From Proteobacteria bacterium UBA7415 (GTDB lineage: Bacteria > Pseudomonadota > Gammaproteobacteria > Arenicellales > Arenicellaceae), in the NCBI GenBank assembly GCA_002470515.1, contig DKML01000029.1:2150-66149 (forward strand): a DNA stretch of 64,000 nt, written 5' to 3'. Below, piece by piece: positions 39,684 through 48,962 of this stretch. Numbering within the stretch: the first letter of the stretch is position 1; each line of letters starts with the position of its first letter. The notes beneath the pieces were generated by a model, which worked only from the letters and a program-made list of their open reading frames with translations, did not search any database and was not told the DNA's origin. A program made the translations under genes and the position numbers.

Positions 39684-41276
39684 ATGAACGAGCCAGCAGA
39701 CCAGTTATTGGAATTAAACTCAAACCATGTACCGGTGGAAGGCCCTGCGGTAGAAGGCGACATTGTTGCGCCTAAAGAAAAGGGCGTTGCTATTCCGTAC
39801 AGTTTTGCCAAAAAGCACAACATTCTGGTTGAGTTGGCAAAGACAGAGAGTCAGGACGAGTCAGACCATGTTGAGATTAAAGCTAACGTATTTCATATAG
39901 GCAAGCCTAAACTTCAAGTATTGTCTGAACTTAAGCGATTACTCAACGTTAAGCTATCGCTGGTTGAGTTGACGACTAGCGAATTTGAAGAACAACTGCG
40001 CAACATCTATGACAAAGGGGGTAGTCAAGCTACTCAGCTTATGGATGATATGGATGGGGGGCTAGACCTAGATCGTCTTCACGACCAACTCCAAACCACC
40101 ACTGACTTATTAGAGGCCGATGATGATGCGCCAATCATCCGGTTGATTAATGCATTGCTTACCCAGGCAATTCGCGAGAATGCTTCGGATATTCATGTGG
40201 AAGCATTCGAAGAAGAATCCATAGTTCGTTTTCGTGTGGACGGAGTGTTGCGCGACATTGTGTCGCCTCGCCGAGAACTACACGGCGCATTGGTTTCACG
40301 AATCAAAGTCATGTCAAAGTTAGACATTGCGGAAAAGAGGTTGCCGCAAGATGGCCGTATTTCGCTAAGAGTAGCCGACCATCCCGTCGACGTGCGGGTA
40401 TCAACTCTGCCCACTCAACATGGCGAGCGGGTGGTGATGCGTTTACTTGATAAGCAAAGTGCTCGCTTAAATCTAGAAGTATTGGGTATGCCCAGCGAAA
40501 TCCTAGAGCGATTTGAGGTTATGATTAATAAGCCTAATGGCATATTACTCGTTACTGGGCCTACAGGTTCTGGTAAAACAACTACGCTGTACTCAGGCTT
40601 ACATCGTTTAGACCGTAAGCGCTTGAACATTTTGACGGTAGAAGATCCCGTCGAGTACGATTTAGATGGCGTTGGTCAGACGCAGATGAATTCTAAAATT
40701 GGCTTAACGTTTGCCAGTGGATTGCGATCGATTCTACGCCAAGATCCGGACGTTGTCTTGGTCGGTGAGATTCGTGATTTGGAGACAGCGGAGATATCGG
40801 TTCAAGCAAGTTTGACCGGTCACTTGGTACTTTCTACTCTGCATACCAACACCGCCGTAGGGGCAGTGACACGATTGGTAGACATGGGCGTTGAACCATT
40901 TTTGATCGCGTCCAGTTTGGTTGGAGTGCTCGCACAACGTCTTGTGCGTCGCTTATGCCCAGATTGCAAGCAAGTACATGAGCCTACCGAATTAGAGTTA
41001 CAAACTCTGGGCATAGACTCTATAAAGGGATTCACGATGTATAAGCCAATAGGTTGTACAGAGTGCGAGCAACGTGGATACCGTGGGCGCTTAGGTATAT
41101 ATGAGCTGGTTGAAATGACCGAAGGTATGCGACGTCTAATTCATGATTCTGCATCCGAAGATGACCTAAATCAGATGGCGCGTATTTCCAGTAAAAGCCT
41201 CATGCAAAATGGTTTTACACGTGTGCTCGAAGGTCAAACTACCCTAGATGAGATCTTTAGAGTTACTCAAACTTAA
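39684..41276 (+). CDS. gspE: Type II secretion ATPase GspE
   Basis: This 530-residue ATPase has Walker A GPTGSGKT at 292-299, an Asp box VEDPVEYDLDG, Walker B DPDVVLVGEIRDLETAE, a His box TGHLVLSTLHTN, and the zinc-binding CPDC/CTEC pair typical of GspE. It powers pseudopilus assembly from the cytoplasm. It lies 32 nt after gspD and 8 nt before gspF. Confidence 0.96.
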   Translation: MNEPADQLLELNSNHVPVEGPAVEGDIVAPKEKGVAIPYSFAKKHNILVELAKTESQDESDHVEIKANVFHIGKPKLQVLSELKRLLNVKLSLVELTTSEFEEQLRNIYDKGGSQATQLMDDMDGGLDLDRLHDQLQTTTDLLEADDDAPIIRLINALLTQAIRENASDIHVEAFEEESIVRFRVDGVLRDIVSPRRELHGALVSRIKVMSKLDIAEKRLPQDGRISLRVADHPVDVRVSTLPTQHGERVVMRLLDKQSARLNLEVLGMPSEILERFEVMINKPNGILLVTGPTGSGKTTTLYSGLHRLDRKRLNILTVEDPVEYDLDGVGQTQMNSKIGLTFASGLRSILRQDPDVVLVGEIRDLETAEISVQASLTGHLVLSTLHTNTAVGAVTRLVDMGVEPFLIASSLVGVLAQRLVRRLCPDCKQVHEPTELELQTLGIDSIKGFTMYKPIGCTECEQRGYRGRLGIYELVEMTEGMRRLIHDSASEDDLNQMARISSKSLMQNGFTRVLEGQTTLDEIFRVTQT

Positions 41277-41284
41277 ATTAGTTT

Positions 41285-42511
41285 ATGGCAGCCTACGAAT
41301 ATCAAGCGTTAAACCACAAAGGTAAAACTGTTAAAGGTATTACGTCGGGCGATCACGTAAAGCAAGTGAGATCAGAACTCCGCGCGCAGGGCTTAGTACC
41401 GTTAGAGGTCAAAGCAGTCGCCGAGTCTCACGCAAACAAATCCGATAAAAGGGGTTTAAAGACTCGGCGTTTAAAGATTAAGCGTAACGAGTTGTCTATA
41501 TTAACGCGGCAAATGGCAACTCTTTTAGAGTCCGGCATGACGGTCGAAGAGACGCTTGGAGCATTGATAAAGCAATCTGAAGGACATCGTATCAAGTCAG
41601 TAATTTCTGATGTGAGGTCCTTAGTTACAGAGGGTTACTCTTTATCTGATGCTATCGCGCTATACCCTCAAAGTTTCCCTGAAATATATCAAGCCTCTAT
41701 TTCGGCGGGCGAGCAGTCTGGTACTCTTGGCAGAGTGCTAGACAGACTTGCGGACTATCTTGAAGACAGCCATCAGATGCAGCAGAAGATAAGCCAAGCG
41801 GTGGTTTACCCGATCTTTTTGTTTATCGTTTGCAGTCTAATTTTAGTCGCTCTTATTACCATGGTTGTGCCAAAGGTGGTGACTGTTTATCAAGATACAG
41901 GGCAAGAGTTACCTTGGCTGACGGTGTTGGTCATAGCCATTTCAGATTTTCTAGTTGCTTATGGTTTGTGGCTGGCCGTTGGAATAATTGCGTTGGTGTT
42001 AGGCCTGCGTTATCTGTTCCAGCGGGAGGGTCCAAAATTTTGGTTACATTCTTTATATCTAAAAGTGTTTGGTTTAAGGAAGATGGTTCAGAACATCGAT
42101 TCGGCGAGAATGTCTCGCACTCTTTCTATTATGGTAGGCTCGGGTGTGCCGATCCTTGCGTCAATGCGCGCTAGCGAAGCGGTGATGAACAATGTTGTTT
42201 TACAGAAGGATTTAAATCAAGCAACCGAAGAAGTCGCGCAGGGTATATCAATAGGCCGAGCGCTTGAGCGTGGTGGTCGTTTTCCTCCGTTATTGGTCCA
42301 TATGGTGGCGAGTGGTGAAAACAGCGGTCGATTAGATCACATGCTTGATAAGGCGGCGTCGGCTACAGAAATCGAAATGCAGACTCGTATTTCAATGATG
42401 GTGAGTTTGTTGGGTCCGTTGATGATATTGCTAATGGGTATGATGGTTTTTATAATTGTATTGGCGATCCTGATACCCATTTTTAATATTCAGCAAATGA
42501 TCGCAATATAA
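41285..42511 (+). CDS. gspF: Type II secretion inner-membrane protein GspF
   Basis: This is a 408-residue GspF. It has two cytoplasmic GspF domains (LTRQMATLLESGMTVEETLGAL and RTLSIMVGSGVPILASM) and three membrane helices, around 170-195, 215-240 and the extreme C-terminus. It is the platform protein that couples GspE to the pseudopilus. Confidence 0.95.
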   Translation: MAAYEYQALNHKGKTVKGITSGDHVKQVRSELRAQGLVPLEVKAVAESHANKSDKRGLKTRRLKIKRNELSILTRQMATLLESGMTVEETLGALIKQSEGHRIKSVISDVRSLVTEGYSLSDAIALYPQSFPEIYQASISAGEQSGTLGRVLDRLADYLEDSHQMQQKISQAVVYPIFLFIVCSLILVALITMVVPKVVTVYQDTGQELPWLTVLVIAISDFLVAYGLWLAVGIIALVLGLRYLFQREGPKFWLHSLYLKVFGLRKMVQNIDSARMSRTLSIMVGSGVPILASMRASEAVMNNVVLQKDLNQATEEVAQGISIGRALERGGRFPPLLVHMVASGENSGRLDHMLDKAASATEIEMQTRISMMVSLLGPLMILLMGMMVFIIVLAILIPIFNIQQMIAI

Positions 42512-42668
42512 CGCTAGGCTGAAACAACGAAAAATCACGCCATTAAAATTCAGCTCGAGCATGCAACACTAGATTTACTGCAATGTTCACTAGTAAATTT
42601 ACAACTTGGTATGGATGATTGGCATATTCAAACAATCGCTAAAAATGGAACAATCAATAAAACAAAAC

Positions 42669-43130
42669 ATGAAAAAACTATCTAATACCCGTACTAACAT
42701 CCGTACTAATATTCGTACGTATCAAAGTGGCTTTACGTTGATCGAAATCATGGTGGTGGTAATTATCATCGGTCTGTTAGCGACGCTAATCGTGCCCAAT
42801 ATTATTGGTCAGCAAGAAAAAGCGCTAGAAATTAAAGCGAAAGCCGATGTGCGCGCTATATCAACACAGCTATCAATGTACAAACTAGACAACTTTAGTT
42901 ACCCCTCGACGTCCCAAGGGCTAGGCGCTTTGGTAACAAATCCGGGTAAGAGCACTTGGCGTCAATATCTAAATAAGATGCCAAAAGATCCGTGGCAGAA
43001 CCCGTATCAGTACGCTTACCCTGGTAGTAAAAACCCTAACTCTTATGATATTTGGAGTTATGGAGGCGACGGCGCACCTGGCGGCGAAGGTCATGCGGCC
43101 GATATCGGTAATTGGGATCCGCAGCAATAA
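42669..43130 (+). CDS. gspG: Major pseudopilin GspG
   Basis: This is a class III prepilin: SG followed by FTLIEIMVVVIIIGLLATLI, then the GspG-type C-domain (YPSTSQGLGALVTNP, DPWQNPYQYAYPG, YGGDGAPGGEG with the calcium site). The leader is unusually long. It contains a duplicated 12-bp unit encoding RTNI twice. The start is uncertain (42606 TTG, 42645 and 42669 ATG), and none has a clear ribosome-binding site. gspH-N and gspC do not follow. Confidence 0.92.
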   Translation: MKKLSNTRTNIRTNIRTYQSGFTLIEIMVVVIIIGLLATLIVPNIIGQQEKALEIKAKADVRAISTQLSMYKLDNFSYPSTSQGLGALVTNPGKSTWRQYLNKMPKDPWQNPYQYAYPGSKNPNSYDIWSYGGDGAPGGEGHAADIGNWDPQQ

Positions 43131-43161
43131 AGTAATTGCTGAGCTGTGTTCTAGCTAGGCT

Positions 43162-43761
43162 CTACAGGTCTAGCTGCTCTAAATGGTTAATGTTTTTAAA
43201 AGAACCTGCTTTATCGCTAAAGTCGGTTTTTGACGTGTTAACGCGCTTAAACCAATCACGCAGAGCGAGGTTGCCGAGGGCATAGAACTCAAGCAAATCT
43301 TGCCAAGCTTCAGCGCGAATTAGGCAATGCAGGTTTTGTAAACGCTCACCATCAAAAGCCACACTTACATCACTTCTTTTTTCCGCTAGATTGGCATAAA
43401 GTCTAGCGACTAAATCGCATGGAATATTGGGTGTGTCACAAGGTGTGACCATTAAGGCTGTCGGATTTTCATTGACTAAGTTTTTAGTTAAGTGATTGAT
43501 TGCACTGCAAATTCCCGCAATCGGTCCATCGAACGCAGGGTGTTCGTCAGACACTATCGGAACTCCAAATGTTCTATAGTCCGGGAGGTGTCGATTAGCA
43601 CTAATGACTATGTTTGGTACCTGTTTCGTTAGCGCACAATACGTGTGCTCGATTAGAGTCCTTCCATGCCAGAGTACCAATCCTTTGTCTTTACCGCCCA
43701 TGCGCGAGCCTTGGCCACCTGCCAGTATGAGTCCAGTTATTAGAGAATCGGTATTGAGCAT
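43162..43761 (-). CDS. mobA: Molybdenum cofactor guanylyltransferase MobA
   Basis: This 199-residue nucleotidyltransferase has the signature LILAGGQGSRMGGKDKGLV, followed by VVSDEHPAFDGPIAGI-like and TPCDTPNIP segments of MobA. It transfers GMP to molybdopterin to make the bis-MGD cofactor. It is convergent with gspG, and no other moa/mob genes are in the window. Confidence 0.9.
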   Translation of the reverse strand: MLNTDSLITGLILAGGQGSRMGGKDKGLVLWHGRTLIEHTYCALTKQVPNIVISANRHLPDYRTFGVPIVSDEHPAFDGPIAGICSAINHLTKNLVNENPTALMVTPCDTPNIPCDLVARLYANLAEKRSDVSVAFDGERLQNLHCLIRAEAWQDLLEFYALGNLALRDWFKRVNTSKTDFSDKAGSFKNINHLEQLDL

Positions 43762-43961
43762 ATTTTAAATGGAGCGCTAAGGTCGAAAAAGGAGGTGAGG
43801 TATCTTTTAATATGAGCTCTTTTAGATACTCTCCTACATTAATATGAGAGAGTTGCGGCATAATGCCACGCGACTATTTAATCACAAACCTGTTCGATTA
43901 TTGAGATTCATTCGTTTATTCTTCTAGATAATGTAGGTTTGATTCAACCAAAGGAGATTCT

Positions 43962-44381
43962 ATGACAAACGCCTTAATAGCACCGGCCACAGTGCTTCTG
44001 CTAGTTACTTTTTTAGTCTGGCTATTGATGCTTGTCCGCCGTGTCGGGGAGACGCAAAGCAAGAAAATTCATCCACAAAAGTTGGCGACACCTGAAGGCG
44101 TTCGCGAGCACCTGAGTGATCGTGCGCTTGCGGTCAGTAATTGCTTTAGAAATATGCTCGAAGTGCCCGTTGTGTTCTACGTGGTCTGTATCTTCATTAC
44201 ACTCACTAATCAAGTCGATTCTATGTACCTAAGCATGGCTTGGGCATTTGTGGGATTACGAGCCGTTCAGGCGGCTGTTCACAGCACGTATAACCGTGTA
44301 ATGCATCGTTTTATTGCTTACCTTTTGGGTTCGATCGTTGCCTGGGCAATGGTGATTAGGTTTGCACTCTCCGTTATTTGA
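43962..44381 (+). CDS. MAPEG family membrane protein
   Basis: This 139-residue protein has four hydrophobic helices and the MAPEG pattern of an N-terminal helix, NCFRNMLEVPVVFYV, then RAVQAAVHSTYNRVMHRF. The family includes glutathione-dependent eicosanoid enzymes; bacterial members of this short type have unknown substrates. An AAAGGAG ribosome-binding site precedes the ATG. Confidence 0.85.
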   Translation: MTNALIAPATVLLLVTFLVWLLMLVRRVGETQSKKIHPQKLATPEGVREHLSDRALAVSNCFRNMLEVPVVFYVVCIFITLTNQVDSMYLSMAWAFVGLRAVQAAVHSTYNRVMHRFIAYLLGSIVAWAMVIRFALSVI

Positions 44382-44437
44382 ATTCGTATTCCCTGTTATT
44401 CGGGTGTGCTCTTTCTTGTGCTTGGAGCTGCTCTTGT

Positions 44438-47400
44438 TTAGATGAGTTCCAAATGCGCTCTAACTTTTCCTTCTAGTTCTTTATAAGAACGCTCAACTCG
44501 CTGTTCTGAAACGCTGTAGCGTGTCTTCAATTGTTGAGCAAATAATGACACTCTCCATTCCTCCAGCATCCACGCGAAATCGGCGGCTCCAGGAATCGTG
44601 ATAGTGACGTAGCTTAGATGTTCGCTTTTATCCACCAGGCCTTGTTGTTGCAGAGGCCTGCAGACACGTTCGATTAATGCATCTAATGCTGTTTGCCATT
44701 TCGCAAGAGTCTGAGTGCTCAGTTCATCTGGGTCAGCTCTGTCTTGAATTCGCGCTGATCGTTGGCTAATAGCCTTAAACAAACGAGGGTATTGTTGTAG
44801 ATCGGCTGGAGGGGTGAGTAAAAGGTGGTTCGGATCGCATAATCTGTAAATCTGCCCCTTCATGTCTTCGATTGCTTCATCGGCACTCACAGTAGGAGCG
44901 TCGGTGTTCATTAATTCATGTAGGAGTTCCTGTTGCTGCGTTAACACGGTGCGTAGCTGGTCGGCTGTGGTTAAGGCTGTTTTGTGCCAGTTCGGATCCA
45001 GTTGGCGCACTAAAGCTATGAACTCTGAATGCGAGTGTGGCTGGCCATGATCCTTAATGGCCTCTGCAATGCCAGATCTCAGAGCGATATACACAATGGG
45101 GCCAATCCATCTTTCCTCGCTCAACTGAGTTCGACTTCGAGTGGTTTTTTTAAAGCCTGTCTTAAACTCTTGTGCTGACGCTTTGTGACTTTGCCCTTGA
45201 TTGGTAGACAAATTCAGGTTCTTAAGTTGCGCTGCCAGAGAATTTGTCTGACTAGCCCCCGATGAAGCGTTATCGCTTGTTTGTTTCGACGTTTTACCGC
45301 GAGGCTGATTATTTATATTTTTCTTTGGTTGTTTGTTGGAATCTTGTCTTAATCGCTGTCCGATTTCCTTGAGTAACAGAGTTATCGTACTGCGTTGGCT
45401 AACTTCTAGCTCTTTTTGAATCAAGTAAGGTAGCGCGAACTGGTTGTGGAATAGGGCTACTTTGCGAGATTCATTCAACTCTAAATCGATGGAACCGTCT
45501 TTTTGAATACGGTGCATTGGATACGTGACTACCGTCATTCCATGATGGCGATAGCTCACGGGATCTAAGGTTAAACTTGGATGCCATTGCGTTACATCTG
45601 ATCGTTCAAAGTCCTTGCGTTCTTTGGCCTGACTGGCATGAAGCCGATTACTGACGGCATCAGCGTATCGCTGTTTCAGGGGCAGCAAGTCACGTCCTAC
45701 TTCGATCAACGATCCATCAACGTCCTCAATCGAGTAATTCATCCGCAGGTGGTGTTCTAACTTTTTCTCGTTCCACGCATCAAGAGGGATCTTTGTTCCG
45801 CGCGTTTTATACAATAGCTCGCCCAACACCTTAATCAATGGCGCATCTTGAGCCGATAGCTTGTCGATAATTCGAGCAACGGCGTCATTCGCTGGTGTGT
45901 AGCTTTGACGTATTGGTTTGGGTAGGGTTTTGATTAGAGCCGCGCATTTATCAGCTAATAGTCCAGGTACTAGCCAGTCGCCGATATGTGTTGGCAATGG
46001 TGCTAATAGCTCCACCGGTACGTGCAGGGTTACACCATCGTCGTCACTGCTCGGGTCAAACAGGTAGCTGAGCCGTAAATCTTTGCCTTGAATGGATAAC
46101 GAATTTGGAAAACTCGCTTCTATTGATTGTTGCTCAGTAGATTCAACAAATTGTTCTGTGCGAAGTTTAAGGCGATCATTGCCACCTGCAATTGCCCATT
46201 TTTCGAATGCCTGGACATTGGCACAATCGGTAGGGACGTGCTCAGCGTAAAAGTCTGACATCCATAGGTCGCTGAGGGCCAACGTGCGGCGTCGCATTTT
46301 GACCTCATACTTTTCAAGTAGAGCGAGCATCTCTTGATTGTGGCGCATAAAGCTAATCTCGCGCCGTTTTGGTTCATACATAGCCTCGACCAAGGCTTCT
46401 TGAATAAAAATAATACGGGCTTCTTCCAAGTTCACAGTTTGATACGAGCATGACTCGCCCTGTTTAAGAGTAAGCCCTTTGTAAAGAGATTTTCGAAGTG
46501 CGGTGACATTGCCACGGGTCTTTTTGAAACGGGGTTCGCTGTAGCTGTATTTCAAGTAGTCTTTGGCGTATATCATGACCCAGTCTGGGCGAATGACCGC
46601 TACGTTACGTGCGTATAAGCGATTGGTCTCTGTGAGCTCGGTCGCCACTAGCCATTTCGCTTTAGTTTTTTTTAGGCTAGAGTCATTGCCTATAACGATC
46701 GCTCGATTGCGTGTGCCCACGTAATTTCCGTCAACACTACGGTTGAGTATATTAGATAAGAACCCTGCAACGATTGAACGATGTAAGGATTCATAACGAT
46801 TGGACTCAAGGTCTAGCTGCGTTTTAAACTTTTTATTGTTTGAATCGGTTTCAAGCTTGGTCCACTTGATCGGCTTTTTAGCCATGCCTGCGCACATAGA
46901 CTTAAGTTGCCTTACAAGGTCGCGCCACTCGAACACCCGTTGAATCGACCAACGCTGTCTCTCACATAACTCTTTAAACCCTTTGTTGGACAGCGTCTGT
47001 CGATTGTCTTCAATGCTTTGCCACAACATCAATTGTGAACCGAAATCAGACTGAGGATGTAGCGGAGCAATGCGGTTTGCTGGACCTTTTTCTTTACTGT
47101 TGTTTTTCTCCGATGCATGGGGTTGGGTTGGCTTGATCTCTCTTACATCACGCATACTTTGTGCTGCAGCAACAATTATTGCGTCTAACAAGAACTCAGA
47201 GTCGCGTGCTTCGACTAGCATTCTTGCAAGCTGTGGGTCGACGGGTAGATCGCTCATTAGGCGACCAATAGGCGTCAATTTTTTAGTTAAATCAATTGCC
47301 CCAAGTTCCTGCAATTGTTTGATACCGTCGTTGAGCAGTCGATTGTCGGGCTGATCCAAGAAATCGAATTTCTTAGGGTCTTTTACCCCAAGCCGGATCA

Positions 47401-48727
47401 TTTGCAGTACTACCGAGGTCAAGTTGCTGCGTAGGATTTCAGCCGGTGTAAATGCCTCACGCTTGTCAAAGTTCTCTTGGCTATACAACCGAAAACAAAC
47501 ACCGTTACGCACCCGGCCACACCGGCCCATACGTTGGTTAGCGCTCGCTTGGGAGATTTCAGCAATAGGCAGTTTCTGGACCTTAGCCCTGAAGTTGTAT
47601 TGCGATACCCTTGCTACCCCTGGGTCAATGACATAAGCAATGCCAGGCACCGTAATCGATGTCTCAGCAACATTGGTCGCGAGTACCACTTTTCGGTGTT
47701 GTGAAGGTTGAAACACTTTGTTTTGTTCTGCGACACCTAAACGTGCATAAAGAGGTAATACATCCAAGGAAATGTTCAAGCCACGAACTGCTTTCGCGGC
47801 TGCACGAATTTCGCGCTCTCCAGCACAAAAAACCAAGATGTCTCCCGATGTCTTAAAACTGCCTGCTGCTTCTTCGCGGACGATCAACCCTACGGTATCG
47901 GCAATGACATCTTCGATATTTTCAGTGTTTGAACTCCTGCCTTGATCACCATCTTGATACAGCACTTCAACAGGAAAAGTTCGGCCTGAGACTTCAATAA
48001 CAGGCGGTTTTGTGTCACCGCGACTGAAGTATTCCGCAAAAGAGTCCAGGTCAATTGTTGCCGATGTAATAATAAGTTTGAGGTCAGCGCGCTTTTTGAG
48101 AAGCGGCTTTAGTAACCCGAAAATAAAATCTATATTGAGGCTCCGCTCATGCGCCTCATCAATAATAATAACTTCGTAGCGGCTTAGCCAAGGGTCGCGC
48201 TGAAACTCGGCCAACAACACCCCATCAGTCATTAGCTTTAACTGAGTGGTGTCGCTGGATACATCTTTAAACCGGATTTGGAAGCCTACACGCTGACCAA
48301 TTTCACAGCCCATCTCTTGAGCAATACGGCTAGCAACGGTACGAGCAGCAATACGCCTAGGCTGCGTATGCGCGATAAGACCACGAGTCCCTAAACCCGC
48401 TTCTAAACAGATCTTCGGCAGCTGTGTGGTTTTGCCAGAGCCCGTAGCACCGGCAAGGATGACTATCTGATTGTCGACAATCGCCTTCTTAATCTCGTCT
48501 CGTCGAGCACTAATAGGTAAGGCATCATCAAACGTGAACGAAGTAGGGCGTTGACTAATTTCTTCAGTCAATCGCGCAGAGGCAAAGATTTCTTTCTCGG
48601 TCTTAGCAAGGAGCATTGTGTCTTTGTTCTTACGAGCACGGTTAAGCGACGCACGTAATCGGTGTTGATCACGACACTGGGCTCGATTTAACTGAGTAGT
48701 AATTGCTTTGGGGCTACTAAGGCTCAA
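44438..48727 (-). CDS. hrpA: ATP-dependent RNA helicase HrpA
   Basis: This is a 1429-residue DEAH-box helicase. Walker A is GATGSGKT at 93-100. DEAH (IIDEAHERS), SAT, and QRMGRCGR of motif VI are present, followed by the HA2/OB domains and the large HrpA-specific C-terminal region. It is about 130 residues longer than E. coli HrpA. Much of the excess is a low-complexity Lys/Asn/Gln/Ser insert at about residues 1115-1165 (KKNINNQPRGKTSKQTS). The start is TTG at 48727. HrpA remodels mRNA and collided ribosomes. It is divergent from tRNA-Arg. Confidence 0.94.
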   Translation of the reverse strand: MSLSSPKAITTQLNRAQCRDQHRLRASLNRARKNKDTMLLAKTEKEIFASARLTEEISQRPTSFTFDDALPISARRDEIKKAIVDNQIVILAGATGSGKTTQLPKICLEAGLGTRGLIAHTQPRRIAARTVASRIAQEMGCEIGQRVGFQIRFKDVSSDTTQLKLMTDGVLLAEFQRDPWLSRYEVIIIDEAHERSLNIDFIFGLLKPLLKKRADLKLIITSATIDLDSFAEYFSRGDTKPPVIEVSGRTFPVEVLYQDGDQGRSSNTENIEDVIADTVGLIVREEAAGSFKTSGDILVFCAGEREIRAAAKAVRGLNISLDVLPLYARLGVAEQNKVFQPSQHRKVVLATNVAETSITVPGIAYVIDPGVARVSQYNFRAKVQKLPIAEISQASANQRMGRCGRVRNGVCFRLYSQENFDKREAFTPAEILRSNLTSVVLQMIRLGVKDPKKFDFLDQPDNRLLNDGIKQLQELGAIDLTKKLTPIGRLMSDLPVDPQLARMLVEARDSEFLLDAIIVAAAQSMRDVREIKPTQPHASEKNNSKEKGPANRIAPLHPQSDFGSQLMLWQSIEDNRQTLSNKGFKELCERQRWSIQRVFEWRDLVRQLKSMCAGMAKKPIKWTKLETDSNNKKFKTQLDLESNRYESLHRSIVAGFLSNILNRSVDGNYVGTRNRAIVIGNDSSLKKTKAKWLVATELTETNRLYARNVAVIRPDWVMIYAKDYLKYSYSEPRFKKTRGNVTALRKSLYKGLTLKQGESCSYQTVNLEEARIIFIQEALVEAMYEPKRREISFMRHNQEMLALLEKYEVKMRRRTLALSDLWMSDFYAEHVPTDCANVQAFEKWAIAGGNDRLKLRTEQFVESTEQQSIEASFPNSLSIQGKDLRLSYLFDPSSDDDGVTLHVPVELLAPLPTHIGDWLVPGLLADKCAALIKTLPKPIRQSYTPANDAVARIIDKLSAQDAPLIKVLGELLYKTRGTKIPLDAWNEKKLEHHLRMNYSIEDVDGSLIEVGRDLLPLKQRYADAVSNRLHASQAKERKDFERSDVTQWHPSLTLDPVSYRHHGMTVVTYPMHRIQKDGSIDLELNESRKVALFHNQFALPYLIQKELEVSQRSTITLLLKEIGQRLRQDSNKQPKKNINNQPRGKTSKQTSDNASSGASQTNSLAAQLKNLNLSTNQGQSHKASAQEFKTGFKKTTRSRTQLSEERWIGPIVYIALRSGIAEAIKDHGQPHSHSEFIALVRQLDPNWHKTALTTADQLRTVLTQQQELLHELMNTDAPTVSADEAIEDMKGQIYRLCDPNHLLLTPPADLQQYPRLFKAISQRSARIQDRADPDELSTQTLAKWQTALDALIERVCRPLQQQGLVDKSEHLSYVTITIPGAADFAWMLEEWRVSLFAQQLKTRYSVSEQRVERSYKELEGKVRAHLELI

Positions 48728-48800
48728 GACAGATATAAAGTGTGTTTAGCGGTAAAGCGCCGATTATACGTATCTAATTCACAAAACAATGAAGTAGATG

Positions 48801-48829
48801 TCGAAAAAGTACGAAGGTTCTTTTATACT
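48801..48829 (+). promoter_or_regulatory. Sigma-70 promoter of tRNA-Arg
   Basis: TCGAAA and TATACT are 17 bp apart, with a GC-rich discriminator (CTCGCGC) after the -10 box. The tRNA begins 57 nt downstream of the -10 box. Confidence 0.6.
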
Positions 48830-48885
48830 CTCGCGCTCTTCCAAGGGAATCTTAATTTTTTAAGCCTGAGGAACTAAAGAGTTAC

Positions 48886-48962
48886 GCGCCCGTAGCTCAG
48901 CTGGATAGAGTACCTGGCTTCGAACCAGGTGGTCGGGAGTTCGAATCTCTCCGGGCGCGCCA
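48886..48962 (+). tRNA. tRNA-Arg (TCG)
   Basis: The acceptor GCGCCCG/CGGGCGC is perfectly paired and the anticodon stem CCTGG/CCAGG encloses CTTCGAA, giving anticodon TCG. CCA is encoded. The last 19 nt of the gene recur at 49130 in a downstream tandem repeat. Confidence 0.97.
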
